From: Erigeron canadensis
Lineage: Eukaryota > Streptophyta > Magnoliopsida > Asterales > Asteraceae
Reading direction: 5' to 3'
NCBI RefSeq assembly: GCF_010389155.1
Contig: NC_057768.1
Coordinates: forward strand, 25,615,966 to 25,679,965
Length of the DNA: 64,000 nt
A program made the translations under genes and the position numbers. This document shows, piece by piece, positions 45,943 through 58,345 of the stretch. The notes under the pieces are model-generated. The model worked only from the letters and a program-made list of their open reading frames with translations. It ran no database searches and was not told where the DNA came from. Position 1 is the first letter of the stretch; every line of letters starts with the position of its first letter.

Positions 45943-46776
45943 TTAATACCCTAAACGCTTGTAGCTCTCAAAATGCTAGTCATAGCAGCGTTGAAAATTG
46001 GAGATATTTCTCCCATTCGAATAGCTTGAAGCTTTTTTAATCAAACGAAACTTTTTGTTAGATAGGAGATTTTGAGTAAAAGCTTGAAGCTCCAAAAAGC
46101 TTCTTGCCAAGTATGTTTGCAAAACTAGCTGGTAGCTAATAGCTGAAAGCTGGTAGCTAGTAGCTGGTACTTGTAATTGAAAGATGGTTGCTGAAACTTT
46201 TTAGATGTATATAAGTGTTTGGCAGAGTAGCTAAAATTTTTAATAAAATGTGTAAATGACTAGAATAGATTTACATAAAAAAAATACTTATTATTAATAC
46301 ATACATATATATATAAATTATTTTCCAATTAAATACATGATTTATTTTTTAAAAATATGTTACATATTCATATCTAAGATAGAAAAAGAAAAGCTCAATT
46401 ACTATATACAAAACACAGTAAGTAAGAATGCACCCAATTTCCAACTTAAATACTAATGTGTGTGTTACTGCTAGGATTAAGTTAATGTCAAAAAGTCAAA
46501 ATTCCAAAACTATATATAATGTCACGAGACTACTTGTAGCTACTACAAAATTACCGGATGTCACATTCTAAGGCCATCATGGCTACTTTTGTAATTTAAT
46601 GCCCCAAACGCTTGTAGCTCTCTCAAAACGCTAGTCATACCAGCGTTGTAAATTGGAGCTTAATTTTTCTCCGATTCAATAGCTTGAAGCTCTTTTAATC
46701 AAACGAAACTTTTTGTTAGATAGAAGATTTTAAGTAAAAGCTCGAAGCTTGAAGCTCCTAAAGACTCTAAAAAGCT

Positions 46777-47067
46777 TCTTGCCAAACATGATGTGAAACA
46801 TACATATACAACGTACTGGGTTTTACCAATACAAATATAAGTAATAATAATAATAAGTTAAATAAAAAAAAGTAAACAGTTTAACGGGTGATGCCTATTA
46901 TACGTTGTAACATATCAACTTATGAAGTTTTCTTGCCAAACATGATGTGAAACATACATATACAACGTACTGGGTTTTACCAATACAAATATAAGTAATA
47001 ATAATAATAAGTTAAATAAAAAAAAAGTAAACAGTTTAACAGGTGATGCCTATTATACGTTGTAACC
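46777..47067. repeat. Recent tandem duplication, 154-bp period, two copies
   Basis: TCTTGCCAAACATGATGTGA begins each copy (46777 and 46931). Over about 137 bp, the extent of the second copy, they differ by only a couple of bases (A-run length, ACGGG/ACAGG). The last 17 bp of the first unit are not repeated. Confidence 0.85.
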
Positions 47068-47209
47068 CATAACTCCATAAGAATGCAACAAAATTGGTAA
47101 AGCTGGAAAAATATTTGTTGTTGTACCTTATGCATTATATGTGCTACTTTTTAGTATAGGTAATATAAAGGTAATAACTTTCTATGCCTTTTATATAATC
47201 TATTTACTA

Positions 47210-47740
47210 TCTACCAATATACTAAAACAGGATTAAGGCTTTTATTAATGGATATTTAAATGAAACGTGTCACATCTTAATTCCTTATTTTAAGTTGCCT
47301 TATTACTATCAAATATTAATATATCTTCATTAATATAATTTAGTATAAATATATATCTTTTATTAAAATATTTTGATAATATGTAACTTTACGAAGAAAT
47401 ATTGTGATATTAAAGATTTGATATAAATCATTATATTATTGTATATCATTATTATCATCTGTGACTAAATAAAGATAAGCATATAATTAAAAAGTTTAAT
47501 CTAATTATAAAAAAATGCAAAATTTTAAAATAATGCTACTCATATTTCACTATCATGACTTTAAGATCGTAATATTAATAATATACGATCATGTTTCAAT
47601 TAATACGTTTATGATACATGTAGCTTCTATCACTTTCCCGTTGTGAAAATACATTGAATAAATTATTCTGAAAGCTAATTTTTCTAAATTTATCGTATAT
47701 ATATTAATAAAGCCGTACATCGTACGGATCTTAGGACTAG
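47210..47740 (+). mobile_element. Non-autonomous Helitron
   Basis: Begins A|TCTACCAATATACTAAAAC and ends with hairpin CCGTACATCGTACGG, ten or so bases, then CTAG|T. This is full agreement with Helitron end rules. AT-rich, 531 bp, no coding. Confidence 0.7.
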
Positions 47741-48251
47741 TATTATTATTAATCCATAAAGATCAGCTATCTTGGCTATATCCAAAAGATATTTTTGGGC
47801 CATCTGTGTTAAATTAAAAATATAAACGACGATAGGTATATGTGATGTCTATCCATAAGATATTTTTGGGCCATCCGATATATGTTTAGAGGATGGGCTT
47901 AAATCATCCAGCCTTAGATATTTTTGACATGGGTATTTTAGAATCTGTCAAATAGCCAAATAGGAATCAGAATTTATCCAGTTAGATGAACTTGCACTTA
48001 TATGGAATTATGGATACACAAGCACACATCACTATATAACATGCATCCAATCTTAGATATTTTCCATATTTTTAACATGGGTATTGTAAAATGAGTTCAT
48101 TTAGGAATCGGAACTTATCCTGCTAGATGAACTTGCATTAAAAAAGATACACATGCACATATATGATTTATCTTGATAGAATTTATTCAAATGTGCTTAA
48201 ATCCATAAAGGGTTAAAGCATTAGAGGCTTGATGTATATTAAAAACGTTCA
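47741..48251. repeat. Degenerate tandem duplications
   Basis: AAGATATTTTTGGGCCATC appears at 47787 and 47858. A longer unit starting CATCCAGCCTTAGATATTTT (47918) recurs from 48045 with gaps, including TTAGATGAACTTGCA. No gene. Confidence 0.55.
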
Positions 48252-48455
48252 ATTGTAAGACAATTGTATTAAAGTAAAACAAAAAAGACAAGATCTTGAC
48301 CCTTAGATCATGGTTAAATTGATGCACGAAGATTCACGAAACAATTGATGTATGATGATTTTCATGATTCACGGTAATTATCACTTAAGAAAAAACTTAT
48401 TGTTTTATTTGTTTTACCTTAATAATTGTTTTATTTTACCTAAAACTTATATATA
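48252..48455. mobile_element. MITE, family D, copy 4
   Basis: TGTATTAAAGTAAAACAAAA on the left, GTTTTACCTTAATAATTGTT on the right, with the same core as copy 3 (GATCTTGACCCTTAGATCAT). It lacks the left (TA)n but has TATATATAT on the right. Confidence 0.6.
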
Positions 48456-49438
48456 TATTTTAAAAGTATTTTTCCTTTTTATTTTAAATTATTATTACGC
48501 CAGTTTTATAATCTTACAACATGTTTTAAGAGTTGAAAGATCGGGAAAAAAAATTACGATAGAGAGACTAAATAGAACCATTTTACATAAAGTACAGCGA
48601 CTACAATCGCCCTCCCTTGCTTAAACCCGGTCTAATAATATGTGTGTAAACAGATGAGGATTAGGTATATAACCAGAGGGGTATATCATGGCTATTTCTG
48701 TACTCTTCTTGATCATCCCCAGGATTATGTGTAGAAGCATCTGAACCTAAGACTTTAAATAAAAATGTTGTTTCGTCCGGATGTTAATCACAAGGACACT
48801 CTCTTCCTCTCACGCATCTCACCCATTTTTTAAATGGATTTTGTTAATGACATAAGGCTGCCATTAACGTGCATAAACTAATTGTACTTTTACCATAAAA
48901 TTCCGTAAGTCGACTTGTTGTATGAAAGGTACAAGCTTTTTATGTAAGTTGGGGTTGTCGATAGAAAAATCCTTTTACAATAATATTATAAATAAATAAA
49001 AACACACACAGAGAGATCAAGGAGAGAGGAACGACAATGAGAGTGTGAGCCCAATCCCGTTTTCACTCACCTCCCGCTCTCTCCCCTGTAAGGGGGACCG
49101 GTTTTTGCTCCAATATTCATGAGGTAGCGTATTACTCACCAAGGCGCTCCCTCCCCCTTTCTCTTGTCTCTTATCTATTTGTCTTGGTGACATTCCTTTA
49201 GAGTACTCATTGATGTTGCAGTTATTTTTGTCAAAGTGTAATCCTGTAAATGTCCAATAAACTTTTGAACTAATTCAGAAAGTGATCCATGGTACTTGCA
49301 AAGCAATGTCAAGTAAAAATCAATGCATAACTTCAAAACAAGCTATAGATTTTAGCCTATTTCAATTAATCTGTTGGATGTTTTGTACATGAATTAATAA
49401 GTTGAGAAACTGGACCATGGGACCAGTTGGTTTGTTGA
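48456..49438. other. Intergenic DNA; nothing firm
   Basis: No gene recognised on either strand. A CT-rich low-complexity zone lies at 49060-49175 (CTCCCGCTCTCTCCCC). The left part of this stretch could hold the 3' untranslated region of the possible exon at 49439. Confidence 0.4.
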
Positions 49439-49577
49439 TTATGACTCACCAGCCTTTGCAGTTGCAGCCTTTTCCAGTGGACTTGTAGCCATCTTGGCCA
49501 TTTTGTGAAAGCCCCAAATTTTGACACTCATCAGCTATGATTGTATTCCCTTTTGTATTTTTCACTCGAGTATTCTG
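49439..49577 (-). CDS. Possible terminal exon of a small protein (unrecognised)
   Basis: After an acceptor-like GTGTTGCAG the minus strand reads NTRVKNTKGNTIIADECQNL, then GLSQNGQDGYKSTGKGCNCKGW and a TGA. Its composition (no Leu/Ile-rich noise, three Cys, Gly/Lys-rich end) is unusual for random AT-rich DNA and looks like the conserved tail of a small protein. I found no upstream exon with a signal peptide or start on the minus strand within about 1 kb, so it may be a gene remnant or a chance frame. No family assigned. Confidence 0.3.
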
Positions 49578-51017
49578 CAACACATAATCTCAACTTTTGT
49601 CACTACAAGTCACTAATTATAATGACATCAATATCATTATTTTTTAATAACGATTTTTAGATGTATTCTATATTATGTATGCATTTACCACCTTCTTCAA
49701 AGAGTCGATTCTCCCCGTAGTACGTCTCTTTTATTTTATATGCATTCGTACCTTGGTGTCATGGTGTGTATGAATATATATATGATGAAAGTGGAATGAG
49801 ATTTTGCATAATTATATTTGAGAAACAGTTTCTTCGCTATGTGCAGTGAAAACACTCGCACGAAATTAGTGGGCTATGTCGGTGACAGGTCAAAACAGGG
49901 TTGCAACAAGACATGTAACTTCTGTTGCCGGAAGAAAAATGTCGTGATACCGTATTTGTTCAAATGATTACAAACACTATATTTGCTTAGATAATAATGC
50001 AATGGTTTGAATAAAATGAGCCAGGATGTTTTATGCACTAAAACAACACAATAGAATACAATGGGCCCATGATAATAGCTCTAAAGAAAATGGGTCCAAT
50101 GCTTAAAATGGGTCAGTAAATTTTGTGAATCGATCATTGGACCCATTTTCTTTTTAGCTAATAACAAAATCTCCCATTCCGGCCGAGAGATTAAATAACT
50201 ATAGCATGCCAGAATACGGAGTTGAGATGGTTAGATCTATACCCTGGAATATTATATGTGTGACACGCTAGAGATAAAAGTAAATAATCTGAATCTACCC
50301 AATCCTACGTGAATGTTTCAAAATCTGCAAATTGGTTTCTCTAACGGTGAGCTTTGGTAGGTTTCCTACAATCTAGAAATCACACCCTTTTGTTGAATTA
50401 AAGTGGTGACAATATTGATAACATACTAGTGACTCAACTATGCTGTTTTGATTCTAATTAGAAGTGATGTACGAACGTCTTGAAACCCACTCGTCGGCCA
50501 CAAGCTTATACAACTGGAAATATGCTGATTAGAGATGTCCATTTTTGATAAAATTTCTACCCAAAGTGAAAGAATGCTCCCTTTATGCGCACCCTTTTCC
50601 TCCTCTGCTTTCATCTTTACAATTATTCTGTTTTATTCCTAGCTTTGGAACAGAACAAGTTCTTTACGGGCAATAACACCTTTGTAACGCTTGTTAGCCA
50701 ATACCCACGACGCATTTTTATAATTATTCCCTTTGTCAAGAATGAATTTTTTTTCCTCTTATAGCCTCATAAGATTTTCTTTTATTTTTTAATTTCTTGT
50801 TAGCAGGAATATTAGTATTAGCCAAAGTGACTCGCAAAATGGGTGGGCATTTTTTTCATTTAAAGTTTGATTTGAAAGGCACATTGATCCTTGAAGTTCC
50901 TTTTTTTTGCATCTCTTTTATGTTCCATTTATGAGAATGTTCTCCATACGCAGGTCCATAAACATCCAAACGTGTTTGAATAACTACACACAACAACAGT
51001 ACCCGATTCTGTCATGA
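49578..51017. other. Intergenic DNA with one small hairpin
   Basis: No gene is seen. GAAAATGGGTCCAATG (about 50087) and CATTGGACCCATTTTC (about 50140) form an inverted pair around a 35-bp loop. Otherwise nothing. Confidence 0.45.
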
Positions 51018-51080
51018 CACTACAAGAAAAATGGCTTTTAGGGAGGACATTTTGTCCTCCCTAAAAACTTTTGTCACATT
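51018..51080. mobile_element. CACTA-type terminus (one end)
   Basis: CACTACAAGAAAAATGGC followed by the hairpin TTTTAGGGAGGAC..GTCCTCCCTAAAA is the typical tip and subterminal palindrome of plant CACTA elements. I found no matching TTCTTGTAGTG end elsewhere in the window, so it is a fragment or the partner is too decayed. Confidence 0.6.
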
Positions 51081-52500
51081 TGCTCCATTTTTATTGTAAT
51101 ATGAGCTGGATATGGGATGGTGTATGTAGATAGTCTTACCCGAAACTAAGAGTAGATAGGTCCTTCCATTTTGGATATATATACACATGTTATGACAAAT
51201 ATAGTATGTATGTATGTTACAAACATCTAGGTGTCGCGGAACTAGCTGTCAGTATGTGATAACAATCCGATATAAAATGTAGAGGGATTGCATAGGGTCT
51301 TCAAGTATATATTTAATACTTGATACTTGGTAACAGGTGTTCACAACCAGGATCGAATTAAATACAAGAATTTGTCAAGAAATTTGGTTCCATTTCATTC
51401 AAAACAAATATACACAATGATTGTACAAATCGGGATACATAAACTAAAAACAAACTAACCTATTTATACTAGTCTTCTTGGCGGTCAACTCCCAACCATC
51501 ACGATGCTTCTGAATCGTTATATCATTTCATGTTTGAGAGCCTTGAATCGCTGCTCTGTTTAAAGCATCGTATGTGACTGTCCTTACAAACACCTCTTAA
51601 ATCTCAATTTTACTCTAAAATTCTCAAACAAGTCTTAACAATTAATAAAAGGGACCAACAGAAGTTCATTGATCTTATAGATTAATTACCTCATGTCATT
51701 GAAAAGGTTTCTTTAAAGACGATTTAAGTGATCAATCTGCACGAATATGGATGCCAAAAGATTGATTCTTTATAAGCGAAATGCATTTGATTTGGCAATA
51801 ACATTACAATTCATTTGGTTTGAGGCTTCCTCTTTTGTCAACTTATATGCCATCTTATTGCAATTGCATCTTTCTTGTTTCCTCTTTCCACTTTCCCCCA
51901 CTCAAAACCAAATACTCATATCGACAACATTAGTGCTTAAAGCCCCATCTAATTAATTTTTATTTATTTGGTGCATTAAAATGGATGTATAAATACCTTA
52001 CTAAAAGTACATTCTATACTAAAGATACAATGCCTAATTAAGGCCTAGAAGGCTAGAAGCTTTGTTTCTTGTCGTGTTACATAATCTATAAGATTAAAGT
52101 GTTTAAAACATGCATGTATATATCATCAAAATGGCACCTTTTTTTAAGAAGTTTTGTACCCATTTAAAGATTTTTTTTTATTACTCGTGAAATGAAATAC
52201 TATCTACAATACTATTCATTGGAATACTACTAATTTATGTAGGTAATAATTTCAAGAAAGTATATCTGTGGGATAAAGCCAAAACTGATACCTGTTTTGG
52301 CAGTGTGGGTAGAGAGCAGATACACGAAGAGCCAATTTCCTCCCAATATGTGTTGGTGTGTGAGAAATGCGACACAAGTTGAATGGTTTGCAAGGATGCA
52401 CGTAGTCTTCTGTTGCTGTTCCCCTTTCTTACATCCATAAATCAAACACCTTATGATTGTGCCTTACCTGATCATCTCTAATTCATTTATATCCATACCT
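51081..52500. other. Intergenic DNA; possible LTR-derived stretch
   Basis: No gene recognised. The part at 51340-51600 has the look of retrotransposon LTR sequence on the minus strand but no ends can be named. 51900-52500 shows nothing. Confidence 0.35.
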
Positions 52501-52519
52501 TTGTTTTGGAATAATGACT

Positions 52520-52800
52520 TTAAATTAGAACACAGTCCATCATCCATAGGCGAGGGTCCAATCAGCAAGGGAAGTCGATTGTCTTAACTGGGTCCCGCTT
52601 CCCCCAACCTGAGGAGGCATCAGAGGAAAAACCCCGCTAGCTAGACTCCCTCTAGCTAATTAATTATAATCTAGGATTAATAATAGAGTTTGGGTTTGCA
52701 CCTGGCAAGATTCAAACCTTCCTGTAGTAGTGGGTAAACCTAGGGTGACTCAACTCGATGAGCTCTTATCATTGTCCGTTAGCTATGTTCTAAAAAAAAA
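52520..52800 (-). mobile_element. Possible tRNA-derived SINE
   Basis: On the minus strand there is an A-box-like TAGCTAACGGA (52785-52775) and, about 60 bp on, a B-box-like GGTTTGAATCTTGCC (52718-52704), the RNA polymerase III promoter pair of tRNA-derived SINEs. A GC-richer body runs to about 52530. The box spacing is longer than usual and no duplication was identified. Confidence 0.4.
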
Positions 52801-55800
52801 AAATCTAGAACCCCAAGAATTTCATAAAACCTAATACCAATATGAATTTATTAACATTAATAGACAGTTTGATGATGAAACAAAGCCTCCATTACGAGAT
52901 GTAGCGTGGTTTATTAGGGGACATCTAAGCGTTTATCAAAAACTAATGCTTGTTGGAAATTAGGTCATCATAGCTAGCTAGATCAAGAAACCAATAAGGT
53001 TGCTACTCTACCGGCTAAGTCCCAATATACATCGACTATAAATGATGTAAAACATGTTTTCATGAATTTGTCATCTTTAAGTTGTCATATATATTGGTAA
53101 TCAATGTTTTTGCTTCTATGTGACGATCACCCTTGCTATCTATCTTTGAAAGGGAATTTAATCACGATGGATGTTATTGCCATTTATGTTGTCAAAGGGC
53201 ATTGTTCTTGGCATTTCAGCAAGTCATATATGATCATGGCAACCATGGTATTAGTAATTTTAGAAGTTGCCAAATAAAATACACATTTATACTCAAATCA
53301 CTCTTTTCTCATCTTTTAATTTTTAGCCTTTAAAATACCTAAATTACCCCTCTTATTAATTAACTTAAATATTCCACCTAATATACCTATATATAATACC
53401 CTTATTAAAACTAATTACGTACCTTTACATTACCCCCATTAATTCAATTACTTTTAAATTAATACAAATGTCGCTAGGTCACCAACACTGGTGCCACCAG
53501 TCGCTGCCCGCACATTGCGCGGGTAACCTTCTCCTGTACAATCTATGCAAATCTCAACAATTTACTTACATTCATTATAAACTACTTACTTATCTAGGAA
53601 ACCATGCACCCAAGAAAGTTTATTGAACTTTTCTTTTTTTTGAAAGGAGGAAAACTTATTTAACTAAGCATGCAAACTATTATAGTGTTACATAACCTAT
53701 GCTGCAATGTCATAGTTGATTAAAATGAAAATATATAGTACTCCAATGAAAATAGTGACTTGGACATATCATGAAAGGGCAAAGGAAGCAAGGATTACAA
53801 GGAGAGCTTCTGGTTATGGTCCCCTTCTTAATGCAACATGCATAATTGTTGTCTTAGTACATGCCAACAACATTTCCATGGCCACTACTTCAAGCCGGCC
53901 ACCATGTCACCTATCTTGGTACCACTTTTGTTCAAGCATTGTTAACCTGATCGATGCATTAACAAATATAAGCTATGATTTTCACCACCCTAGCTCCATC
54001 AATACCAAATCATTTCTAAACACATCTTGTATGTATAGTTTAGCGCAAAATCGACAAGTAAGTTCTATTAGGAGTAAAGCACCGCGTAATAAGCTAGTGT
54101 GAAATTATTGCATGCTATACCGAAATATATAAACGACATTTGCCAATGTTAACAAAAAAAACGACATTTGCCAAGAGGGAAACTATTTATCAAAATGTGC
54201 CATGTCATATGTGTAATTGATAAATGAATATAAATAGATGATAGATCTATATATATACAATGTAAAACTCATGTCTTATGAACTAGTATTTTGGTATATG
54301 TGATATATGTGCCATTTAGGCCACGGTCATGTCAAAATCTTTACATGGATTCACACTTCATTTCCAAACCATCCACAAAATCCCACTTGTCAAACCTTGA
54401 TGTAAAGATTAACTATTCTAATAAATATCGCAAAACCCTTTTAGCGGCTGCAACTTGCAAGAAGTTGGGTGGATGATAAGGGAACCTAAAAAGAAGTAAA
54501 TTTTATACATTATCCTTACTAAACAGAAAGGTGAATTCATATTCATATACTGTATGTTTAGTTAAAGTTCGAGAAGAAATAAAACCATAAATAATAAAAG
54601 AACCACAAAGTGACATTTAACATTATCTCTAAAATAGAACTCTTGGGCAAAACTCTTTTGGCGGTGAAATAGAAATTTTATATTGTATCCTTACTATTAA
54701 TGTTTCAAGTCTTTTTCTTCATTTATTTAGATTGATAGTATATTTTTGCTACATTAATTATTATTTTGAAAGTTTCACCAATTATTTTCTACAACTAACA
54801 GTCAATATATACACTAACATATGTATGATTTTTGATAAAAATTCAAACTTACAAAAGCTCTGTTGATATATGATTGAACCAAATATCTATTTCTTATGTC
54901 ACCAATCATTTGATGGGACTTTTGCAATTCAAAGAAATGCTGTCACACAAGATAAGATATCAGAACTTCCTTAGCAATCTATATATGAGCTCCACAAAGA
55001 GACAACCATTCGCTACCACAAAATGCATCCCCATTTCATCCTGACATATATCAATTTGATACTCACGATGAGATTCTAAATTTAAAAAAATAGTATGCTT
55101 AATTCCAAAAAAAAGTATACATCAATTTCTTGCATATTTTTAAAATTATAAACAAGTTAAATATTATAAGTTTAATTTCTTTGTATTTTGGGGTGAGTCC
55201 CTTTGGTTGCTTATGGGTCTTAAATGTAGGCTCAGATTTTGTCTTATACTTTATTGGTAAGTTTTAGTTGAGCCTCCCCCGAAACATGATTGGGACTTCA
55301 TCAAAAACACAATAAGGTGAGTTAATCGACCCTTGATTGGTTGGGAGTTTTTCTCGTATCTCCTTATGGTAAACAGAACGAGTTTTTTTCATTCTTTTTG
55401 AGGTCCTCACAGTTAATGTTTCGGGTAAAGTATAGAATTTGTTGTTTTGTTTCTTTTCTAGATTGTAATTGTATTTGTATTTTTTGGCGACTAGTGACAC
55501 CCTAGTTTGTCTATCTTATTAATATATTGTTTCTACCGTTTTAAAAAAAATATAAGTTTAATTTCGCGAACATTAACAATATTGTTGTAGATAACACGAC
55601 TACAAAGATGGTTGATAGCCAAAAAACAACGGCTCTTTGTGGCTTCCAAACCTCAAACACCTTAAGAAAAGACGCCCTAGCTAGTGACAAAACTTCAAAC
55701 CGCTACCATCCTTTAATATTGTATTTAAGCCTTCATTATATTATCCTTTAAATGTATAATACTACTTCTAGAGTTGTAGTTGTATAAGATTAAGTTTTCC

Positions 55801-55880
55801 TATATACATATGTCACCTTATATTATGATCAAATTAGTTAAACATAAAGCAGCATACAACGATATTGTTCATTCACACAC
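52801..55880. other. Intergenic DNA; nothing firm
   Basis: No gene recognised. A hairpin CCCGCACATTGCGCGGG at 53506-53522 resembles the Helitron-type 3' hairpins elsewhere. The open frame at 53716-54102 has no family resemblance. A GACATTTGCCAA unit is repeated at 54134 and 54162. Confidence 0.45.
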
Positions 55881-56083
55881 GGGTTACTCACTAATATGCG
55901 ATATACATATATGTGTCTATAAAGCAAGATGATGAAAGGATGTGGATCGGCCCCCACTCACACACATCTCTTAATTTGTTGGATCGAATTAACAATTTTT
56001 TTAGCCGCTTTTTGATGGCATCTCTTTCTCTCTTACTCTTCCTAGCTAATAGTGACAAGGTTTGTGGGGAGCAATATAGGAAT

Positions 56084-56118
56084 TGGGTGGGCCCCGCCCA
56101 TTTATATGTATATAAATA
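56084..56118 (+). promoter_or_regulatory. MATE gene core promoter: GTGGGCCCC motif and TATA box
   Basis: GGGTGGGCCCCGCCCA (56085-56100) contains a class-I TCP-type GTGGGCCC core in a near-palindrome. TATAAATA follows at 56111-56118, about 250 bp upstream of the ATG, leaving a pyrimidine-rich leader. The TATA call is firm in position; the TCP reading is motif-based only. Confidence 0.5.
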
Positions 56119-56367
56119 CCCAACTCCTATGGCCTCAACACTACATCAATTTCCTCCTAAAGCTTCCCTTTCTTTCCCTAAGAAAACAAAACACAAACTA
56201 TTACTAGTAGTACTTTGCTTTGCTAGCTACCAACTAACCACAAACTCTCTCTTTCTCCCTTTTTGTTTGTTTTCTTGTTTTTGTGTTTGTATCTTTAACT
56301 TTTGTGTTATAGTTTTTTTAAACTATATTGTTAGTTCCCTCTTTCCCTAACACCAAAATTTTTAGCC

Positions 56368-58345
56368 ATGTGTAACCCAACACCATCTTCCTCATCCAAT
56401 TATGTCATTTCCAAGGATACCCATTTTAACAATCATCATAATAATGACCCCCCAAAATCTATTCATGATAATGATAATCACCTTCATTCATGGCCAACCC
56501 CTTGTGAGGTAACAAATATTCAAACAAATACACATATATGTATATATATCTATATATATCATCCTATTTAATTTTCCATATTCTTATGGGATGATTAATA
56601 TGCAGCTAGCAGCTTGCTACTACTACTTATTCTCTATATTAAAAAAAAATCATTTAATCATATGTTTGTGAGGGGGTAGCATGATGCTAGAAGCATAGAT
56701 AGTTACTTAGTCTAACAAGTTTCAAGATTATAAGTAGTCTTTAGACTATAGTGTCAATGATGCTGATTAAGGAACAAACAACCTTTACTATAATTAGTCT
56801 TTAGTCTTTATTGACCATTTATTTCTTTAATTCCAGGCATTGGAAGAAATCAAGGCCATTGGAAAGATTTCAGGACCAACTGCCATAACCGGTTTACTAC
56901 TGTATTCAAGAGCTATGATCTCCATGTTGTTTCTTGGCTATCTTGGTGAACTCGAGCTCGCCGGAGGATCTCTATCCATTGGTTTCGCCAACATCACTGG
57001 CTACTCCGTGATTTCGGGTTTAGCCATGGGTATGGAACCTATTTGTGGCCAAGCTTATGGTGCTAAACAAATGAAACTATTAGGAATAACTTTACAAAGA
57101 ACAGTTCTTCTACTCTTATCAACTTCTATCCCAATTTCTTTCATGTGGTTCAACATGAAAACTATCTTATTATGGTGTGGACAAGATGAAGAAATCTCAT
57201 CAGCAGCTCATACTTTTATCGTTTTCGCAATTCCTGACCTTTTCTTGCTATCTCTTCTTCACCCTCTTCGTGTTTATCTTCGAGCTCAAAACATAATCCT
57301 ACCGTTAACTTATTGTTCAGCTGTTTCGGTCCTTTTGCATGTCCCACTCAACTTTTTGCTAGTAGGTTATTTCAAAATGGGGATTTCCGGGGTGGCAATT
57401 GCAATGGTTCTCACAAATCTCAACTTATTGTTCCTTTTGTTCACATTTGTTTATATTTCGGGTGTTTATAAAGATTCTTGGGTTGCACCAAGTAGTGATT
57501 GTATCCGCGGATGGTCTTCTTTGCTAGCATTAGCAATTCCAACTTGTGTATCCGTTTGTCTCGAATGGTGGTGGTACGAATTAATGATAATAATGTGTGG
57601 GTTACTAGTAAACCCTAAAGCAACCGTGGCATCAATGGGGATATTAATTCAAACTACATCTTTGGTTTATGTTTTTCCATCCGCATTGAGTCTTGGTGTG
57701 TCAACTAGGGTTGGGAATGAGCTAGGGGCTAACCGACCGGCTAAGGCTAGAATTTCGATGATTGTTTCACTTTTTTGTGCTATAGTGTTAGGCCTTATGG
57801 CAATGTTGTTTACAACATTGATGAGGCATCATTGGGGAAGGTTATTTACTAATGAGACAGACATTCTTGAACTAACTTCAATTGCATTGCCAATTGTGGG
57901 ACTATGTGAGCTAGGAAATTGTCCTCAAACAACAGGTTGCGGGGTGTTGAGAGGAAGTGCAAGACCAACCATTGGAGCCAATATAAACTTGTGTTCATTT
58001 TACTTGGTTGGAATGCCGATTGCAATCGTTATGGGGTTCGTTTTGAAATTGGGATTTCCGGGACTTTGGTTAGGGTTGCTCGCAGCTCAGGGAACATGTG
58101 CATTGGTCATGTTATATGTTCTTTGTAGAACAGATTGGACTATTCAAGTTGAAAGAGCTAAAGAGTTAACAAAATCACCATCTTGTTCTAAGAATTCGAC
58201 GTTACCGGTCTCAAACAAGAATCAAACAAAGAAGACCATGGAAGCTAATAATAATAATCTTCAAGTTATTGTGGTGCCTGATTTGATAAAGAAACCCTCG
58301 GATTGCTCTTCACTTGAAACGGATCCACTCATTGTGCATCATTAA
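56368..58345 (+). CDS. MATE efflux transporter, DETOXIFICATION 48/49-type
   Basis: Exon 1 is 56368-56508 and exon 2 56837-58345, with a 328-bp intron (CCTTGTGAG|GTAACA ... TTCCAG|GCATTG, phase 0); 549 residues. Exon 1 supplies a hydrophilic Ser/Asn/His-rich N-terminus (MCNPTPSSSSN...), as in DTX49. Exon 2 carries the 12-helix MATE core: GLLLYSRAMISMLFLGYLGE, FANITGYSV, GMEPICGQAYGAK, GQDEEIS, LPLTYCSAVSVLLHVPLNFL, SVCLEWWWYE, ASMGILIQTTSLVYVFPSAL, STRVGNELGANRPAKARIS, GLCELGNCPQTTGCGVLRGS, ending in RTDW and an approximately 75-residue cytosolic tail. MATE proteins are ion-coupled antiporters that export organic compounds across plasma, vacuolar or endosomal membranes. Members of this plant subclade have been linked to iron, hormone and growth traits; the substrate here cannot be inferred. 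Length and motifs are intact. The paralogue within the DTX47-51 group is not certain. Confidence 0.92.
56509..56836 (+). other. Intron of the MATE gene
   Basis: GT...AG intron of 328 bp, AT-rich, with a TATATATCTATATATATC stretch near its 5' side. Its position after the hydrophilic N-terminal exon is supported by the restored CEALEEIKAIGKI sequence. Confidence 0.85.

Larger units (their letters stand above)
42316..46606. repeat. Two diverged copies of an AGCTGGTAGCT-rich repeat, separated by insertions
   Basis: Copy 1 (42316-42936 plus 43909-43997) and copy 2 (45948-46606) share CTCAAAATGCTAGTCATAGC, CGAAACTTTTTGTTAGATAG, TAGCTGAAAGCTGGTAG runs and CTACTTGTAGCTACT. Copy 1 is split by a Helitron-like insertion, and the solo LTR at 43998-45942 separates the copies. 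A third, partial copy starts at about 46608. The GCTAGCTGGTAGC-type runs recall hAT-like MITEs. Confidence 0.6.

Noticed and set aside
52704..52785. Functional tRNA gene
   Set aside because: Only A-box and B-box similarity at wide spacing; no cloverleaf could be drawn, so a SINE-like relic is preferred.
53716..54102. 128-codon plus-strand frame
   Set aside because: No recognisable motif, no coding bias, and the reverse strand has equal openness; unsupported.
55913..56350. 145-codon frame upstream of the MATE gene
   Set aside because: It spans the promoter, TATA box and leader of the MATE gene; composition is Phe/Ser/Leu-rich as expected of CT-rich leader DNA.
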